The notes: generated by a model not told the origin, from the letters alone. A DNA stretch of 64,000 bases from Mycobacterium sp. (GCA_003987775.1 RXJD01000021.1:221464-285463); one strand, 5' to 3'. Counted from the stretch's first letter, positions 1-8,568 are shown. Made by a program: numbers and translations.

Positions 1-1
1 G

Positions 2-466
2 CGCGGACACGACCGGCACGATGCGGAACTCATGGGCAGCGTGTATCTGGAGGACGGCGTGGATGAACACGGCCCAGTGGTCAAGCTCGGCCCGGATTAC
101 GGTGAGTGGGCAAACGACGTGCACAGCAGGGTCTTCGAAGACCATTTGCACAATGTCACCACGCACACGTGTGAGATCAACGGCGACGAAGCGCACGCCG
201 AAAGCTACGTCATCGGCGCCATGAGGGCCAAGGGCGGCAAGATCGTGTCACTGATGGGTGGCCGATACCTCGACCGTCTGGAACGACGGGACGGGGTCTG
301 GAAGATTGCGCTTCGACGCTGCACTGTCGAATGGATGATGACCGGCGACTCGTCGGTGATGGCGTCCGGCGCGGTCAAGGGCTTCATCAAGGGCAAATGG
401 GACCGTACCGACCCGTCCTACGTCAGGCCCCTGCGCCTCGACAGCGAACCCGTCGACCGATGGTGA
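2..466 (+). CDS. NTF2/SnoaL-like protein (5' truncated)
   Basis: The reading frame is open from the first complete codon of the window, so the start lies upstream; about 154 codons are present. The residues before the first internal Met (DAELMGSVYLEDGVDEHG) fit the SnoaL-like / nuclear transport factor 2 family, small alpha+beta barrel proteins that act as polyketide cyclases, hydratases or dehydratases, often as partners of SDR and P450 genes in actinobacterial degradation clusters. The C-terminal half (RYLDRLERRDGVWKIALR) is the usual beta-strand pair of the fold. It is followed 19 bases later by an SDR gene on the same strand, so the two are probably co-transcribed. The substrate cannot be told from sequence. 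Confidence 0.8.
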   Translation, partial: RGHDRHDAELMGSVYLEDGVDEHGPVVKLGPDYGEWANDVHSRVFEDHLHNVTTHTCEINGDEAHAESYVIGAMRAKGGKIVSLMGGRYLDRLERRDGVWKIALRRCTVEWMMTGDSSVMASGAVKGFIKGKWDRTDPSYVRPLRLDSEPVDRW

Positions 467-485
467 ACAACTCCTTGCGGACCCG

Positions 486-1283
486 ATGAAGCTCCGGCGT
501 CGAGTCGCGCTGATAACCGGCGGCGGTTCGGGCATCGGCCGCGCGGCCGTTCAGAGGCTGGCCGCCGAGGGGATGCGCGTCTGCGTGGTGGACGTTGACG
601 GAGACGCTGCCCATGCCGTCGCACAGTCGGTCAAGGGTTTGGCGGTCACTTGCGACGTGTCCGATCCGAACCAGGTGACAGCCGCTTTCACCTCGTGCGT
701 CGAGCAACTCGGTAGCGTTGATCTCGCATTTCTCAACGCGGGCATCACGATTCGTTGGTCCGGAGACATCGCCGGGCTACCACTGGAAGACTACCGCAGA
801 TCGCTCAGCGTCAATCTCGATGGCGTTGTCTATGGTGCCATCGCCGCGGTGCGGGCGATGCGATTACGTCTGGGCGACACTGAGGGGGCCATCGTGGCGA
901 CGGCCTCGCTGGCCGGAATCATGCCGTGGCATCCCGATCCGGTGTACTCACTCGGTAAGCACGCTGTCGTCGGCTTCATGCGTTCCATCGCGCCTAATCT
1001 CGCCCTCGAAGGCATTGCCGCGCATACGATCTGTCCGGGAATAACCGACACCGCTGTGCTGGGTGATCGTCGCGCCCTGGTGGAACGCGCCGGGGTACCG
1101 GTGATGGACGCGGAGACCATAGCCGATGCGGTGATCGTTGCGTCGACGGCACCGATCGAGGCCACCGGGACCTGCTGGGTTGTTCAGCACGGAAAATCGC
1201 CGCGCCCTATGCAATTCGCTGACATACCCGGACCGGACAACCGGCTGAATGTGCCAGTGACGAGTCGCACGGGTTTTGCCTGA
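486..1283 (+). CDS. SDR family oxidoreductase
   Basis: Classical short-chain dehydrogenase/reductase of 265 residues. The nucleotide-binding motif TGGGSGIG is at residues 11-18, and an Asp at residue 36 after the second beta strand favours NAD(H). The NAG motif is at 84-86, Asn110 is present, and the catalytic Ser141, Tyr154 and Lys158 (YSLGK) are all in place. It should oxidise a secondary alcohol or reduce a ketone in the cytoplasm. There is no strong ribosome-binding site; the ATG lies 19 bases after the NTF2-like gene, so translational coupling is likely. Its stop is 2 bases from the stop of the convergent P450 gene. Confidence 0.9.
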   Translation: MKLRRRVALITGGGSGIGRAAVQRLAAEGMRVCVVDVDGDAAHAVAQSVKGLAVTCDVSDPNQVTAAFTSCVEQLGSVDLAFLNAGITIRWSGDIAGLPLEDYRRSLSVNLDGVVYGAIAAVRAMRLRLGDTEGAIVATASLAGIMPWHPDPVYSLGKHAVVGFMRSIAPNLALEGIAAHTICPGITDTAVLGDRRALVERAGVPVMDAETIADAVIVASTAPIEATGTCWVVQHGKSPRPMQFADIPGPDNRLNVPVTSRTGFA

Positions 1284-1285
1284 CG

Positions 1286-2476
1286 TCAACCCATGACGGC
1301 CGGCATGCTGTCCCAGCCGCGTACCGTCGACGTCCGTGCTCGCACGGCTTGTGTCAGATCGACGGTCCAGTCCGGCCAGCGTTGCAAGATCTCCTCCATC
1401 GCGACGCGGCCCTCCAGGCGAGCCAGCGAGGCGCCAAGGCAGAAATGCGCTCCGCGACCGAACGACAGATGATTCGAGCCACGGTGGATGTCGAACGTGT
1501 TGGGGTCGTCGAATCTGCGTTCATCCCGATTGGCCGAGCCCGATATCAGCAGCAACGCGCTACCGGCGGGCACTGTTCGGCCGTAGTACTGAACGTCTTT
1601 CGCCACAAAGCGGGCGATGTGGTGGACCGGCGGTTCGAAACGCAGTACTTCCTCGACAGCACCCGCGATCAGCGACGGGTCTGCCGCCAGCTCGCGTCGT
1701 TGGTCCGGGTGCTCGCCGAGTAGCTTTCCGAGCCATCCGAAAAGTCGACCGACCGTTTCAGTACCGGCGTTTGCAATGACACCGAGAAAGACCAGGAGCT
1801 CATCGATACTCAATCGGCGAACCGTGCGATCGGTGTCTTCGAACTCCACCCGCAGTAGCTCCGTGACCAGGTCATCGGAGGGGTTCCGCTCGCGCCACTC
1901 CACGTAATCGCGAAACATGTCCCCGTTGAAATAGTTGTCCTTGCTGACCGGCAGCGGTTCGCCGGGTGTGTTGCGAAGTCTTCGGCCGGCGACGTGCCGC
2001 ACGCTGCGCTGCAGCGAGTCGGGGATGCCCACCAGATTGCCGATTACCCGCATCGGCATCTCAGCTCCCAGATCCACGGTGAAGTCAAAGCGATCCCCCT
2101 GCGAGAGCGGATCGAGGCACGCGGCGCACGACGACCGCACCTGCGCCTCAATGGCTTTCATTTTCCTGGGCGTGAAAGCACGTGATACCAGGAGCCGGTG
2201 CACCGTGTGCAGCGGCGGATCCTCGTTGATGAACACCCCGGCCGGCATAATCGGTTCGGCTTTCACCACTTCGAGGATGTCGCCCTTGGCCGAGCTGAGA
2301 TTGTCGACGTCGCGGAGCGCGGATTCCACGTCGGCGAAACGGCTCAGCCCCCAGAAATCGAAGCGCTCGTTGTAGTACAGGGGCGCCTCGTCGCGCAGCC
2401 GGCGGTAAGCGGGATAAGGATTCGCGTCGATCACAACGTCGTACGGGTCATAAGAGAGATCATCGGCCACCCACAT
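1286..2476 (-). CDS. cytochrome P450 (paralogue of 8626-9810)
   Basis: Soluble bacterial P450 of 396 residues. Seen: the I-helix oxygen-binding stretch (ANAGTETVG, with Val for the usual second Thr), the K-helix EEVLR (ExxR), and the haem-thiolate motif FGRGAHFCLG near the C-terminus. The ATG at 2476 was chosen because the start of the P450 fold (DPYDVVIDANPYPAYRRLRDEAP) follows at once and AGGAG lies just upstream; the frame stays open further upstream but that part is antisense to the next gene. Close paralogue of the P450 at 8626-9810, sharing many blocks including GVFINEDPPLHT, AKGDILEVVKA and the C-terminal TSTVRGWDSMPA. Expected role: monooxygenation of a hydrophobic substrate, fed by a [3Fe-4S] ferredoxin such as the one at 6764-6961. 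Divergent from the LLM gene. Confidence 0.93.
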   Translation of the reverse strand: MWVADDLSYDPYDVVIDANPYPAYRRLRDEAPLYYNERFDFWGLSRFADVESALRDVDNLSSAKGDILEVVKAEPIMPAGVFINEDPPLHTVHRLLVSRAFTPRKMKAIEAQVRSSCAACLDPLSQGDRFDFTVDLGAEMPMRVIGNLVGIPDSLQRSVRHVAGRRLRNTPGEPLPVSKDNYFNGDMFRDYVEWRERNPSDDLVTELLRVEFEDTDRTVRRLSIDELLVFLGVIANAGTETVGRLFGWLGKLLGEHPDQRRELAADPSLIAGAVEEVLRFEPPVHHIARFVAKDVQYYGRTVPAGSALLLISGSANRDERRFDDPNTFDIHRGSNHLSFGRGAHFCLGASLARLEGRVAMEEILQRWPDWTVDLTQAVRARTSTVRGWDSMPAVMG

Positions 2477-2517
2477 GGTGCTCCTAAGTCCTTGCCGCGC
2501 CAGGCATTCACATATGC

Positions 2518-2534
2518 AGTACGATCGTATAGCA
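2518..2534 (+). promoter_or_regulatory. Putative TetR operator, copy A
   Basis: The sequence AGTACGATCGTATAGCA contains the perfect palindrome TACGATCGTA and the tail TATAGCA. It lies between the divergent P450 (start 2476) and LLM oxidoreductase (start 2558) genes and matches four other sites at 4644, 7790, 8536 and 8569. The TATAGC part may double as a -10 element for the LLM gene, 23 bases upstream of its ATG. Confidence 0.6.
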
Positions 2535-2557
2535 GAAGACCAGGCGAAGGGATATGG

Positions 2558-3412
2558 ATGAAGCTGGGATTCGTTTCCCTCAATACTCCCCGCGACCTGG
2601 CGCCCGGCGTGCTCGGTGTCGAACTTGAATCGCGCGGCTTTGAGTCGATATGGGTCGGCGAGCACCCTCAAATTCCGGTTTCCGCCGACGACCACTTCCC
2701 CGCCGGCTTGCTGGATGCCCAGAAGCAGATGTGGGACCCGTTTATGTCGCTGATGGCCGCAGCTCAGGCAACGACGACGCTGCACCTCGGGACCGCCGTC
2801 GCGCTCCCTCTGGAACGCGAGCTGTTCACGTTTGCGAAGGAGGTGGCGACCCTCGATCAGCTGAGCGGGGGCCGGGTGTCGCTCGGACTGGGCGTGGGTT
2901 TCCGAAGGGAGCTGCAGACGGCTCGCCGCATGGTATGGGCCGACCGCTACCGGGCGCTCGCCGATATGGTCGCGGCGCTCGAATCGCTCTGGAGCAGTGA
3001 GGAGTCGGAGTACCACGGCGAGTTCTACGATTTCGACCCCGTGTGGTCATTTCCGAAGCCGGCCCAGCGACCACATCCTCCGCTACTGGCGGCCGCTACC
3101 GGTACCAAGGCCACGCGTGCTTGCCTGGGGTGGGCGAACGGATGGCTGCCGGGTGACGTCGCTTACCGGGATGTGGCCAGCGCGCTGAGCGAATTCCGGC
3201 GCGCCGCCGAGGAAGTGGGCCGCGATCCGGCGGGGTTGGACTTGACAATCCTGGCATGGGGCGACCCGCCCGTCGACCGGCTGGCGGCCTATCGGGACCT
3301 CGGTTTCAGCCGTGCGGTGGTGGGCGGGGGGCGCCGCGATTCCCGTGATGCGTCGACGACATTGTCTTTTCTCGACCGCTACGGCGCCATGGCGGAGGAG
3401 CTTTCGTCTTAG
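2558..3412 (+). CDS. LLM class F420-dependent oxidoreductase
   Basis: A 284-residue luciferase-like (TIM barrel) protein of the type that uses F420 in mycobacteria. Typical blocks are visible: MKLGFVSLNTP at the N-terminus, FESIWVGEH after the first helix, TLHLGTAVALPL, and LSGGRVSLGLGVGFRREL for the phosphate-binding region. The ATG at 2558 is preceded by AAGGG and by the putative TetR operator, and the earlier open frame is antisense to the P450 gene. The ligand is inferred from family, since FMN-dependent members look alike. It is divergent from the P450 at 1286-2476 and probably co-regulated with it. Likely role: hydride transfer to or from an intermediate of the same degradation pathway. 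Confidence 0.88.
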   Translation: MKLGFVSLNTPRDLAPGVLGVELESRGFESIWVGEHPQIPVSADDHFPAGLLDAQKQMWDPFMSLMAAAQATTTLHLGTAVALPLERELFTFAKEVATLDQLSGGRVSLGLGVGFRRELQTARRMVWADRYRALADMVAALESLWSSEESEYHGEFYDFDPVWSFPKPAQRPHPPLLAAATGTKATRACLGWANGWLPGDVAYRDVASALSEFRRAAEEVGRDPAGLDLTILAWGDPPVDRLAAYRDLGFSRAVVGGGRRDSRDASTTLSFLDRYGAMAEELSS

Positions 3413-3416
3413 CGCA

Positions 3417-3845
3417 TCAGCGCTGCGGCACCGGCCGCACAGCGGAGTTGATCAACTCGACCAACTGCCCCTCCGGATCGCTGACCATACAAGCGAATCC
3501 CCCGCCGGGATCTGCAATCACGCAACCACCCGCGGCCCGCACAGCTTCCTGCGCTGCCGCGACGTCGTCGACGGCAATCGACAGATGCGTCAGCCCGGAG
3601 TGGACCATGCTTCGCTCCGGCTCCTCTGGGGCGGGATACTCCGCAAAGGTGAGCAACTGTAAGACAAACCCGGCATTCTCCAGATAAATCGCTTCGAACC
3701 CGATTGGCGCTTTCAAACCGAGGAGGGAGCCAGCGACGCTGTCCGGAACCATCAACTGTTTCACCTGGGCGAAACCGAGCGCCTCGTAGAAACGCTTGAT
3801 CGTTTCCATATCCCGCACCCGCAGTCCGACATGGCTGACGTTCAT
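3417..3845 (-). CDS. VOC family (glyoxalase/dioxygenase-like) protein
   Basis: A 142-residue protein of the vicinal oxygen chelate superfamily, built of two beta-alpha-beta-beta-beta modules. The first begins MNVSHVGLRVRDMETIKRFY and the second HSGLTHLSIAVDD, and it ends with the typical DPEGQLVELI. His5, the His of the second module (GLTHLSIAV) and the Glu of LVELI are in the positions of metal ligands. It starts inside the stop of the upstream SDR gene (ATGA overlap at 3843-3847), so the two are translationally coupled. Members include glyoxalase I, epimerases and extradiol dioxygenases; this one cannot be assigned further. Confidence 0.85.
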   Translation of the reverse strand: MNVSHVGLRVRDMETIKRFYEALGFAQVKQLMVPDSVAGSLLGLKAPIGFEAIYLENAGFVLQLLTFAEYPAPEEPERSMVHSGLTHLSIAVDDVAAAQEAVRAAGGCVIADPGGGFACMVSDPEGQLVELINSAVRPVPQR

Positions 3846-4615
3846 CAGATTCCGGCGGGTCCGGGGCCACCGTGCATGTACAGCGTCTGCCCCGAGCAGT
3901 AGCTGGATGCGTCCGAGGCGAGAAACAATACGCCGTAAGCGATCTCATCGGGCTCCGCTATGCGGCCCGAGGCATTGGTCTGGCCGATCAAATCGATGTC
4001 GAAGCCTTGTCGCGCGGCGTCGGCTTCCAGGCCCGGCGTACGGATAGCTCCGCAGGCGATGCAATTGACCCGGACTCCCTTTCGAGTCCACGCCGCAGCC
4101 ATCGTGCCGGTCAGGTTATTGAGGCCCGCCTTCGCGGCAGCGTAGACCGGCGCCTGCGGCATGGCCAGCAGGCTGGCGCCGGACGAGATGTTGACGATCG
4201 CACCCTTGCCCTGTTCAATCATCGGCTTGACCGCAGCACGAGACAGGTACCAGGCGCTGCTGAGGTTGAGGTCCAGGACCTCATGCCATTCTTCGTCCGT
4301 CCACTTCATCAACGGCTTTGTCTGGCCGCCACCGGCATTGTTCATCAGCACATCCAGCCGGCCGAACTCGGCCAACGTCTCATCGACCAGGGCTTGGCAT
4401 TGGCCCGCCTGGGTTACGTCGGTGGGAATCACGATTGCTCGACGCCCGAGCGCCTCGATCTCAGTCGCAACGGACTTAAGGGGGTCTGGCCGTCGCCCGG
4501 CCAACACGATGTCGGCACCGCGTTCGGCCAGCACGAGCGCCGACGCACGACCGATCCCGGTGCCAGCGCCGGTGATCACCGCAACCCGCCCCTGCATCGA
4601 AAACCTGTCCTTCAC
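3845..4615 (-). CDS. SDR family oxidoreductase
   Basis: Classical SDR of 256 residues. TGAGTGIG is at residues 15-22; the Arg-Arg pair at 41-42 after the second strand favours NADP(H), in contrast to the Asp-bearing SDRs nearby. NNAGG, the catalytic Ser in NISSGAS and YAAAK are present. A GTG start at 4615 is chosen because GGAGGG lies nine bases upstream and the resulting VKDRFSMQGRVAVITG is the normal family N-terminus; an ATG at 4597 is the alternative. Transcribed from the region holding operator copy B and coupled to the downstream VOC gene by a 4-base ATGA overlap. Divergent from the nitroreductase. Confidence 0.9.
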   Translation of the reverse strand: MKDRFSMQGRVAVITGAGTGIGRASALVLAERGADIVLAGRRPDPLKSVATEIEALGRRAIVIPTDVTQAGQCQALVDETLAEFGRLDVLMNNAGGGQTKPLMKWTDEEWHEVLDLNLSSAWYLSRAAVKPMIEQGKGAIVNISSGASLLAMPQAPVYAAAKAGLNNLTGTMAAAWTRKGVRVNCIACGAIRTPGLEADAARQGFDIDLIGQTNASGRIAEPDEIAYGVLFLASDASSYCSGQTLYMHGGPGPAGI

Positions 4616-4643
4616 AACCGCAATCCCTCCATCGCGCGTCGCT

Positions 4644-4660
4644 TGCAATACGACTGTACA
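4644..4660 (-). promoter_or_regulatory. Putative TetR operator, copy B
   Basis: Read on the minus strand the site is TGTACAGTCGTATTGCA, matching copy E (8569) at 16 of 17 positions. It lies 28 bases upstream of the GTG of the SDR gene at 3845-4615 and in the intergenic region shared with the divergent nitroreductase gene. Confidence 0.6.
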
Positions 4661-4723
4661 ACATCTGGGCGCAGGACAGTAGCCGCTCTCGACATCTCCG
4701 TTCTCGTCGATTACACAGATTGC

Positions 4724-5395
4724 ATGCGGCACTCGACCAATGACGTTTGGGAAGTCTTGTCCACTGCCAGATCTATTCGCCGGTTCACCGACGAACCGGT
4801 TGATGAGGTGACACTCAACCGTTGTCTGGAGGCCTCGACCTGGGCGCCCAACGGCGCCAACGCACAATTGTGGCGCTTCGTCGTCCTCGACGGTCCCCCA
4901 CAACGCCTCGCCGTCTCGGAGGCAGCCCAGATATGTCTTCGGACGATCGAGCAGGTTTACGGGATGACCAGGCCCGCCCCTCAGGACGACAGCCGCGCGG
5001 CTCGGAACAACAGGGCCACATACGAATTGCACGATCACGCCGGAGCACATACATCGGTGCTGTTCACCGCTTTCAGGAACGAGTTCGCTTCTGAGTTCCT
5101 GCAAGGCGGTTCCATCTTTCCCGCGATGCAGAATTTCTATCTCGCGGCGCGCGCCCTGGGCCTAGGAGCGTGTTTCACCAGCTGGGCGTCCTACGGAGGT
5201 GAGAGCGTACTGCGCCAGGCAGTCGGGGTTCCCGACGAGTGGTTCCTGGCCGGCCATGTCGTCGTCGGCTGGCCGCGGGGCCATCACGGTCCGGTGCGGC
5301 GTCGTCCCGTTGCCGACGTCGTCTTCCACGATCACTGGGATCCAGAACGCGCCGACATCGTCTATGGCGGAGGTGCCCGACCCAAGCGGGGCTGA
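4724..5395 (+). CDS. Nitroreductase family protein
   Basis: A 223-residue FMN-binding nitroreductase-fold protein. The FMN phosphate-binding start (LSTARSIRRFTDEPVDE) and the segment ASTWAPNGANAQLWRFVV are typical, as is the C-terminal AMQNFYLAARALGLGACFTSW block. Such enzymes reduce nitro groups, quinones, flavins or enones with NAD(P)H, usually as dimers. The ATG at 4724 is chosen because the family fold starts directly after it; there is no clear ribosome-binding site, so a leaderless message is possible. It is divergent from the SDR-VOC pair, sharing the promoter region with operator copy B, and converges on the P450 at 5417-6760. Confidence 0.88.
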   Translation: MRHSTNDVWEVLSTARSIRRFTDEPVDEVTLNRCLEASTWAPNGANAQLWRFVVLDGPPQRLAVSEAAQICLRTIEQVYGMTRPAPQDDSRAARNNRATYELHDHAGAHTSVLFTAFRNEFASEFLQGGSIFPAMQNFYLAARALGLGACFTSWASYGGESVLRQAVGVPDEWFLAGHVVVGWPRGHHGPVRRRPVADVVFHDHWDPERADIVYGGGARPKRG

Positions 5396-5416
5396 CCGGA
5401 AGTCGCTTACTCCCAG

Positions 5417-6760
5417 TCACTCCCGGATGTCAGCTACTTCCTTACGCTCGGTGATGGGACGAGCCAGCTGCTGCTCGTCACAAATCTGCTGTAACCGATC
5501 CAGCGTCGCTTCCAAGCCCGGCCCACTACGCCGGCCCGGCGTGAACGTCGCCGGCAGATGGCGCATCCCCTGGATGACGCCGATACTGTCGTAATGGGCC
5601 GTACCCTGCGGATCGCACTGGTAGTCCGGAAGGCGCTCAAGCACCGCGGTGATCATCGATTTGAACACGGTGCGGGCGACGTTGGAGCCGGCGCAGCGGT
5701 GGATTCCCAATCCGAAGCTGAAGTGCCGGTTTGCCTTTCGCTCAAGGATCACCCGGTCGGGGTCATCGAAAAGTTTCGGATCCCGATTGGCCATCGCCCA
5801 GGACAGCCACAATCTCTGTCCTTCCTTCAGGGCAACACCGTTCAACTCGATATCGTCGGCAATCGTGCGCCCGTCTCCGGGTGCTGGGGTGAAGAATCGC
5901 AGGAATTCTTCGGTAGCGGCATTGAGCAGTGTCGTGCGATTCTGACTCAGTCGATCCCGCTCGTCGGGGTGTTCTGAAAGCCATTCCAGCGCATGGGCTG
6001 TCAGCGCAGTGGTCGTATCGAAACCTCCGCCGATGAGGAGGTTGAGCATACCGAGCAATTCGACATCCGAAGGCGCTTCACCGTCGATGCGGAGGCGGGC
6101 GAGTGCGTCGATGATGCCGGGGCGTGGGTTTTCACGGATTTCCGCCAGATTGGCGAACAGGTCCATGCCCATTGCGAGATAGAGTTCCCGCACCCGGGAG
6201 ACCTCCGGGGAGTCCGGCGGCGTGTAAACCGAGGCGTGCGCCGGCTCGTTGTAGATTGTCCACTTCTTCAGCGGGATTCCCAGCATGGCCAGCGTGAGCA
6301 CCGCAGGTACCACATTGGCCATATCATCCACGAAATCAATTCGCCCGCTTTCGATGCGGTCGTCGAGACACGCTCTCACCAACTCATCGACGAAAGGTTC
6401 CCATCGTTTGACTGCCGCCGGCGAGAGGTACGGGTTCAACGCATTGCGGTAGTAGCGGTGTTCGGGATCGTCCATCTCGAGCATGCCCCCACGGATGTTC
6501 CGCGCCTCGATCATGGTGGGAATCGAGATACCCCGATAGCCCCGCCGGGCACCGTTCACGTCATGATCATTCGATACATGCGGGCAGCGGGCCAGTTCGA
6601 ACACTTCCTGCCCGCCCGCGGCCACCCAATGCCCACCGTAGGTATCGGTCCAGGCGATGGGACAGCGCTGTTGCATCTCATGGGTGATGTCGAGAAATGC
6701 CCGGCGGTAGTCAGGGCTGTGACGGTCGAAGTCATAGCGGACACCCTCAGGCGCGGTCAC
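5417..6760 (-). CDS. cytochrome P450
   Basis: A 447-residue P450, longer than the 396-residue pair in this window and from a different subfamily. Seen: I-helix GGGFDTTTA, K-helix EEFLR, and haem ligand motif FSFGLGIHRCAG. The N-terminus (VRYDFDRHSPDYRRAFLD) is that of a soluble enzyme. A C-terminal tail of about 45 residues after the fold (LEATLDRLQQICDEQQLA) is unusual and may be a helix. It is the last gene of an SDR-ferredoxin-P450 operon: the ferredoxin stop is 3 bases upstream of this ATG, which makes that ferredoxin its likely electron donor. Regulated, by inference, from operator copy C upstream of the SDR. Confidence 0.93.
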   Translation of the reverse strand: MTAPEGVRYDFDRHSPDYRRAFLDITHEMQQRCPIAWTDTYGGHWVAAGGQEVFELARCPHVSNDHDVNGARRGYRGISIPTMIEARNIRGGMLEMDDPEHRYYRNALNPYLSPAAVKRWEPFVDELVRACLDDRIESGRIDFVDDMANVVPAVLTLAMLGIPLKKWTIYNEPAHASVYTPPDSPEVSRVRELYLAMGMDLFANLAEIRENPRPGIIDALARLRIDGEAPSDVELLGMLNLLIGGGFDTTTALTAHALEWLSEHPDERDRLSQNRTTLLNAATEEFLRFFTPAPGDGRTIADDIELNGVALKEGQRLWLSWAMANRDPKLFDDPDRVILERKANRHFSFGLGIHRCAGSNVARTVFKSMITAVLERLPDYQCDPQGTAHYDSIGVIQGMRHLPATFTPGRRSGPGLEATLDRLQQICDEQQLARPITERKEVADIRE

Positions 6761-6763
6761 CGT

Positions 6764-6961
6764 TTATGCCCCGTCAATCTGGATCGCCTGCTCGGGACAT
6801 GACTGTGCTGCTTCGAAGATCCGATCTAGCGACTCGGCGGGCACATCGCCACCAACGAAGGAGGCATGCCCGTCAATATCGCTGAGAACGAAGAACTGTG
6901 GTGCGTTCATGGCACACAGCGTGTGCCCCTGACACCGAGCGGAATCAACTGTCACCTTCAC
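6764..6961 (-). CDS. [3Fe-4S] ferredoxin
   Basis: A 65-residue single-cluster ferredoxin. Cys10, Cys16 and Cys55 form the CX5C...CP pattern of a [3Fe-4S] cluster, and the residue at the variable position between the first two Cys is His13, as in mycobacterial P450-linked ferredoxins. The GTG at 6961 is preferred to the ATG at 6994 because a GAGAGGGG ribosome-binding site lies just upstream and the start fits the family (VKVTVDSARC). Lies between an SDR (37 bases upstream) and a P450 (3 bases downstream) on the same strand, so it is the expected electron carrier for that P450 and possibly for the two paralogous P450s nearby. No ferredoxin reductase gene is in the window. Confidence 0.92.
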   Translation of the reverse strand: MKVTVDSARCQGHTLCAMNAPQFFVLSDIDGHASFVGGDVPAESLDRIFEAAQSCPEQAIQIDGA

Positions 6962-6998
6962 TTGGTCCCCTCTCTCTCGCGGGCCGGCGAGCATCTCG

Positions 6999-7742
6999 TC
7001 AGATCACTCCGCCGCCGTTGACGCCTATTACCTGCCCAGTGATATAGCCCGCAGCATCCGAACACAGAAAGCCACACAACGCCGCCACGTCGCCCCCGGT
7101 GCCGAGCCGTCCTGCCGGAATTGCCTGCGCGAGAATCTCGGCGGGTGGCAGCCTTTCCGCACGCTGCTGCTCACGTAACATCGGAGTGTCGATGACAAAT
7201 GGCGGTACCGAGTTGACCGTGATGCCCATCGCCGCGTAATCCCGCGCAACAGATTTCGTCAATGCGATCACACCGCCCTTGGACGCCGAATAGTGCCCCT
7301 GCCGGGACGCGCCCTGCTGCCCGGCAGCAGACGAAATGGTGACAATGCGGCCCCACCCACCGGCAGCCATGTCCGCCAGAGCGGCTTGCATACACAGGAA
7401 GGTCCCGGTGAGATTTACCGCCAGATACCGATTCCACTCCACTAACGCGATCTGATCGAATCGGGTGAAACCGGCGATGGCCGCGCTGGTGACCAGAATC
7501 TCGACAGGGCCAAGGCCGGCGCGCACTGTGTCGAAAGCCGTTTGCACAGAGCCAGAATCGCTCACGTCGGCTGCCAACCCGACGGCCTGCGCACCTTCGG
7601 CATTGATCGCGGCGGTTACCCTGGAGGCCGCATCGCCGTCAATGTCGAGAACCGCAACCCGGTGTCCGTCGCGGCCCAGTTGCATCGCGATTGACTCACC
7701 GACTCCCGAGCCGCCACCGGTCACCATCGCTACCCGACTCAC
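6999..7742 (-). CDS. SDR family oxidoreductase
   Basis: Classical SDR of 247 residues: TGGGSGVG at 8-15, Asp33 for NAD(H) preference, catalytic Ser in TISSAAG and YSASK further on, and the C-terminal DAAGYITGQVIGVNGG typical of FabG-like enzymes. First gene of an SDR-ferredoxin-P450 operon. The intergenic region upstream holds operator copy C. Likely oxidises a hydroxyl group introduced by one of the P450s; this is inference from context. Confidence 0.92.
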   Translation of the reverse strand: MSRVAMVTGGGSGVGESIAMQLGRDGHRVAVLDIDGDAASRVTAAINAEGAQAVGLAADVSDSGSVQTAFDTVRAGLGPVEILVTSAAIAGFTRFDQIALVEWNRYLAVNLTGTFLCMQAALADMAAGGWGRIVTISSAAGQQGASRQGHYSASKGGVIALTKSVARDYAAMGITVNSVPPFVIDTPMLREQQRAERLPPAEILAQAIPAGRLGTGGDVAALCGFLCSDAAGYITGQVIGVNGGGVI

Positions 7743-7789
7743 TCTTGCTGCTACCCCTCACACCAGCAGCCGACCGTATGTCGGCATGC

Positions 7790-7806
7790 CATACATATGT
7801 ATAGCA
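7790..7806 (-). promoter_or_regulatory. Putative TetR operator, copy C
   Basis: On the plus strand the site reads CATACATATGTATAGCA; its core ATACATATGTAT is a perfect 12-base palindrome, so orientation is ambiguous. It is 47 bases upstream of the SDR start at 7742 and just beyond the stop of the TetR gene, so it serves the SDR-ferredoxin-P450 operon. Confidence 0.55.
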
Positions 7807-7845
7807 TAACCGGGCAGCCGGTTGCGCAGGTGCGCATTCAGCCGG

Positions 7846-8487
7846 CTAGCGACGGGTTCGCTGAGTCCTCTTCGCGGGTGTGCGCTTGCGGCGCACCGCG
7901 CCGGGCTCAACTGCATCGAGATAACGCTCAACCGCCTCAACGACTTCGGCGTGGGCCGTCTTGACACCGACGCCACGTTCGAGGTTCAGAAATTTCGGCA
8001 GTCCGGTGATCACCAGCACCACAGCGTCCAACGAGAGGTCGCCCTTCAGGTGCGCCTCCGGCCCGAGCGCTTCGGTCAGGACGTCGATCTGCAGTTTTCT
8101 CATGCGCTCGGTGACCTTGGCAATCTCGGAGCGGATCGATTTCCGGTGATTGCCCAGAGCCATGAACTCGGTGATCAGTGTCCCGCTCGCCTCATTCCAG
8201 CTGTACTCCCACATGGCATGCAGAGGATCGCCCGGCCTCTTCTCCAGATCGGCGCGCAGCAGACCCAGATTGCGATCGGAGTAACGGCGAATAGCGGCCA
8301 GAAAGATGTCATCGAGCGCCGGAAAGTAGTACTGGACCAGGCTCGCCGTCACACCGGCCTTGGCCGCCAGGGCTCGGTAAGTGACGCTGGCGTACCCCTC
8401 CTCGAGCATCAGCGTCTCGACGCAGTCCAACAGAGCGTCGCGCGTTTTGGATGTTTCCGCGCCGACGCGGCGCGGCGATGCTGCCAT
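7846..8487 (-). CDS. TetR family regulator
   Basis: A 213-residue TetR-type repressor. The helix-turn-helix is near residues 30-60 (SVTYRALAAKAGVTASLVQYYF). The C-terminal ligand domain follows and the protein ends in a basic tail rich in Arg and Lys. The ATG at 8487 has GGAGG five bases upstream, which settles the start over longer forms. It lies among the genes carrying the TAC-N4-GTA operators and has two copies in its own divergent promoter region with the P450 at 8626, so autoregulation and control of the whole cluster are likely. The inducer is unknown, presumably the substrate or its CoA or oxidised derivative. Confidence 0.92.
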   Translation of the reverse strand: MAASPRRVGAETSKTRDALLDCVETLMLEEGYASVTYRALAAKAGVTASLVQYYFPALDDIFLAAIRRYSDRNLGLLRADLEKRPGDPLHAMWEYSWNEASGTLITEFMALGNHRKSIRSEIAKVTERMRKLQIDVLTEALGPEAHLKGDLSLDAVVLVITGLPKFLNLERGVGVKTAHAEVVEAVERYLDAVEPGAVRRKRTPAKRTQRTRR

Positions 8488-8535
8488 AGTCACCTCCCTT
8501 TTTGCGTTCCCTGAGCATAATCGCACCCACCTGTT

Positions 8536-8552
8536 TGTACGGATGTATAGTG
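8536..8552 (+). promoter_or_regulatory. Putative TetR operator, copy D
   Basis: TGTACGGATGTATAGTG, the most divergent of the five copies but keeping TAC-N4-GTATAG. It lies 49 bases upstream of the TetR start and 16 bases before copy E, so it is the likely autoregulatory site. Confidence 0.5.
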
Positions 8553-8568
8553 AGACGGATATGCCTAC

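Noticed and set aside
2477-3016. 180-codon N-terminal extension of the P450 frame
   Set aside because: It lies antisense to the LLM gene; AGGAG and the family N-terminus support the ATG at 2476.
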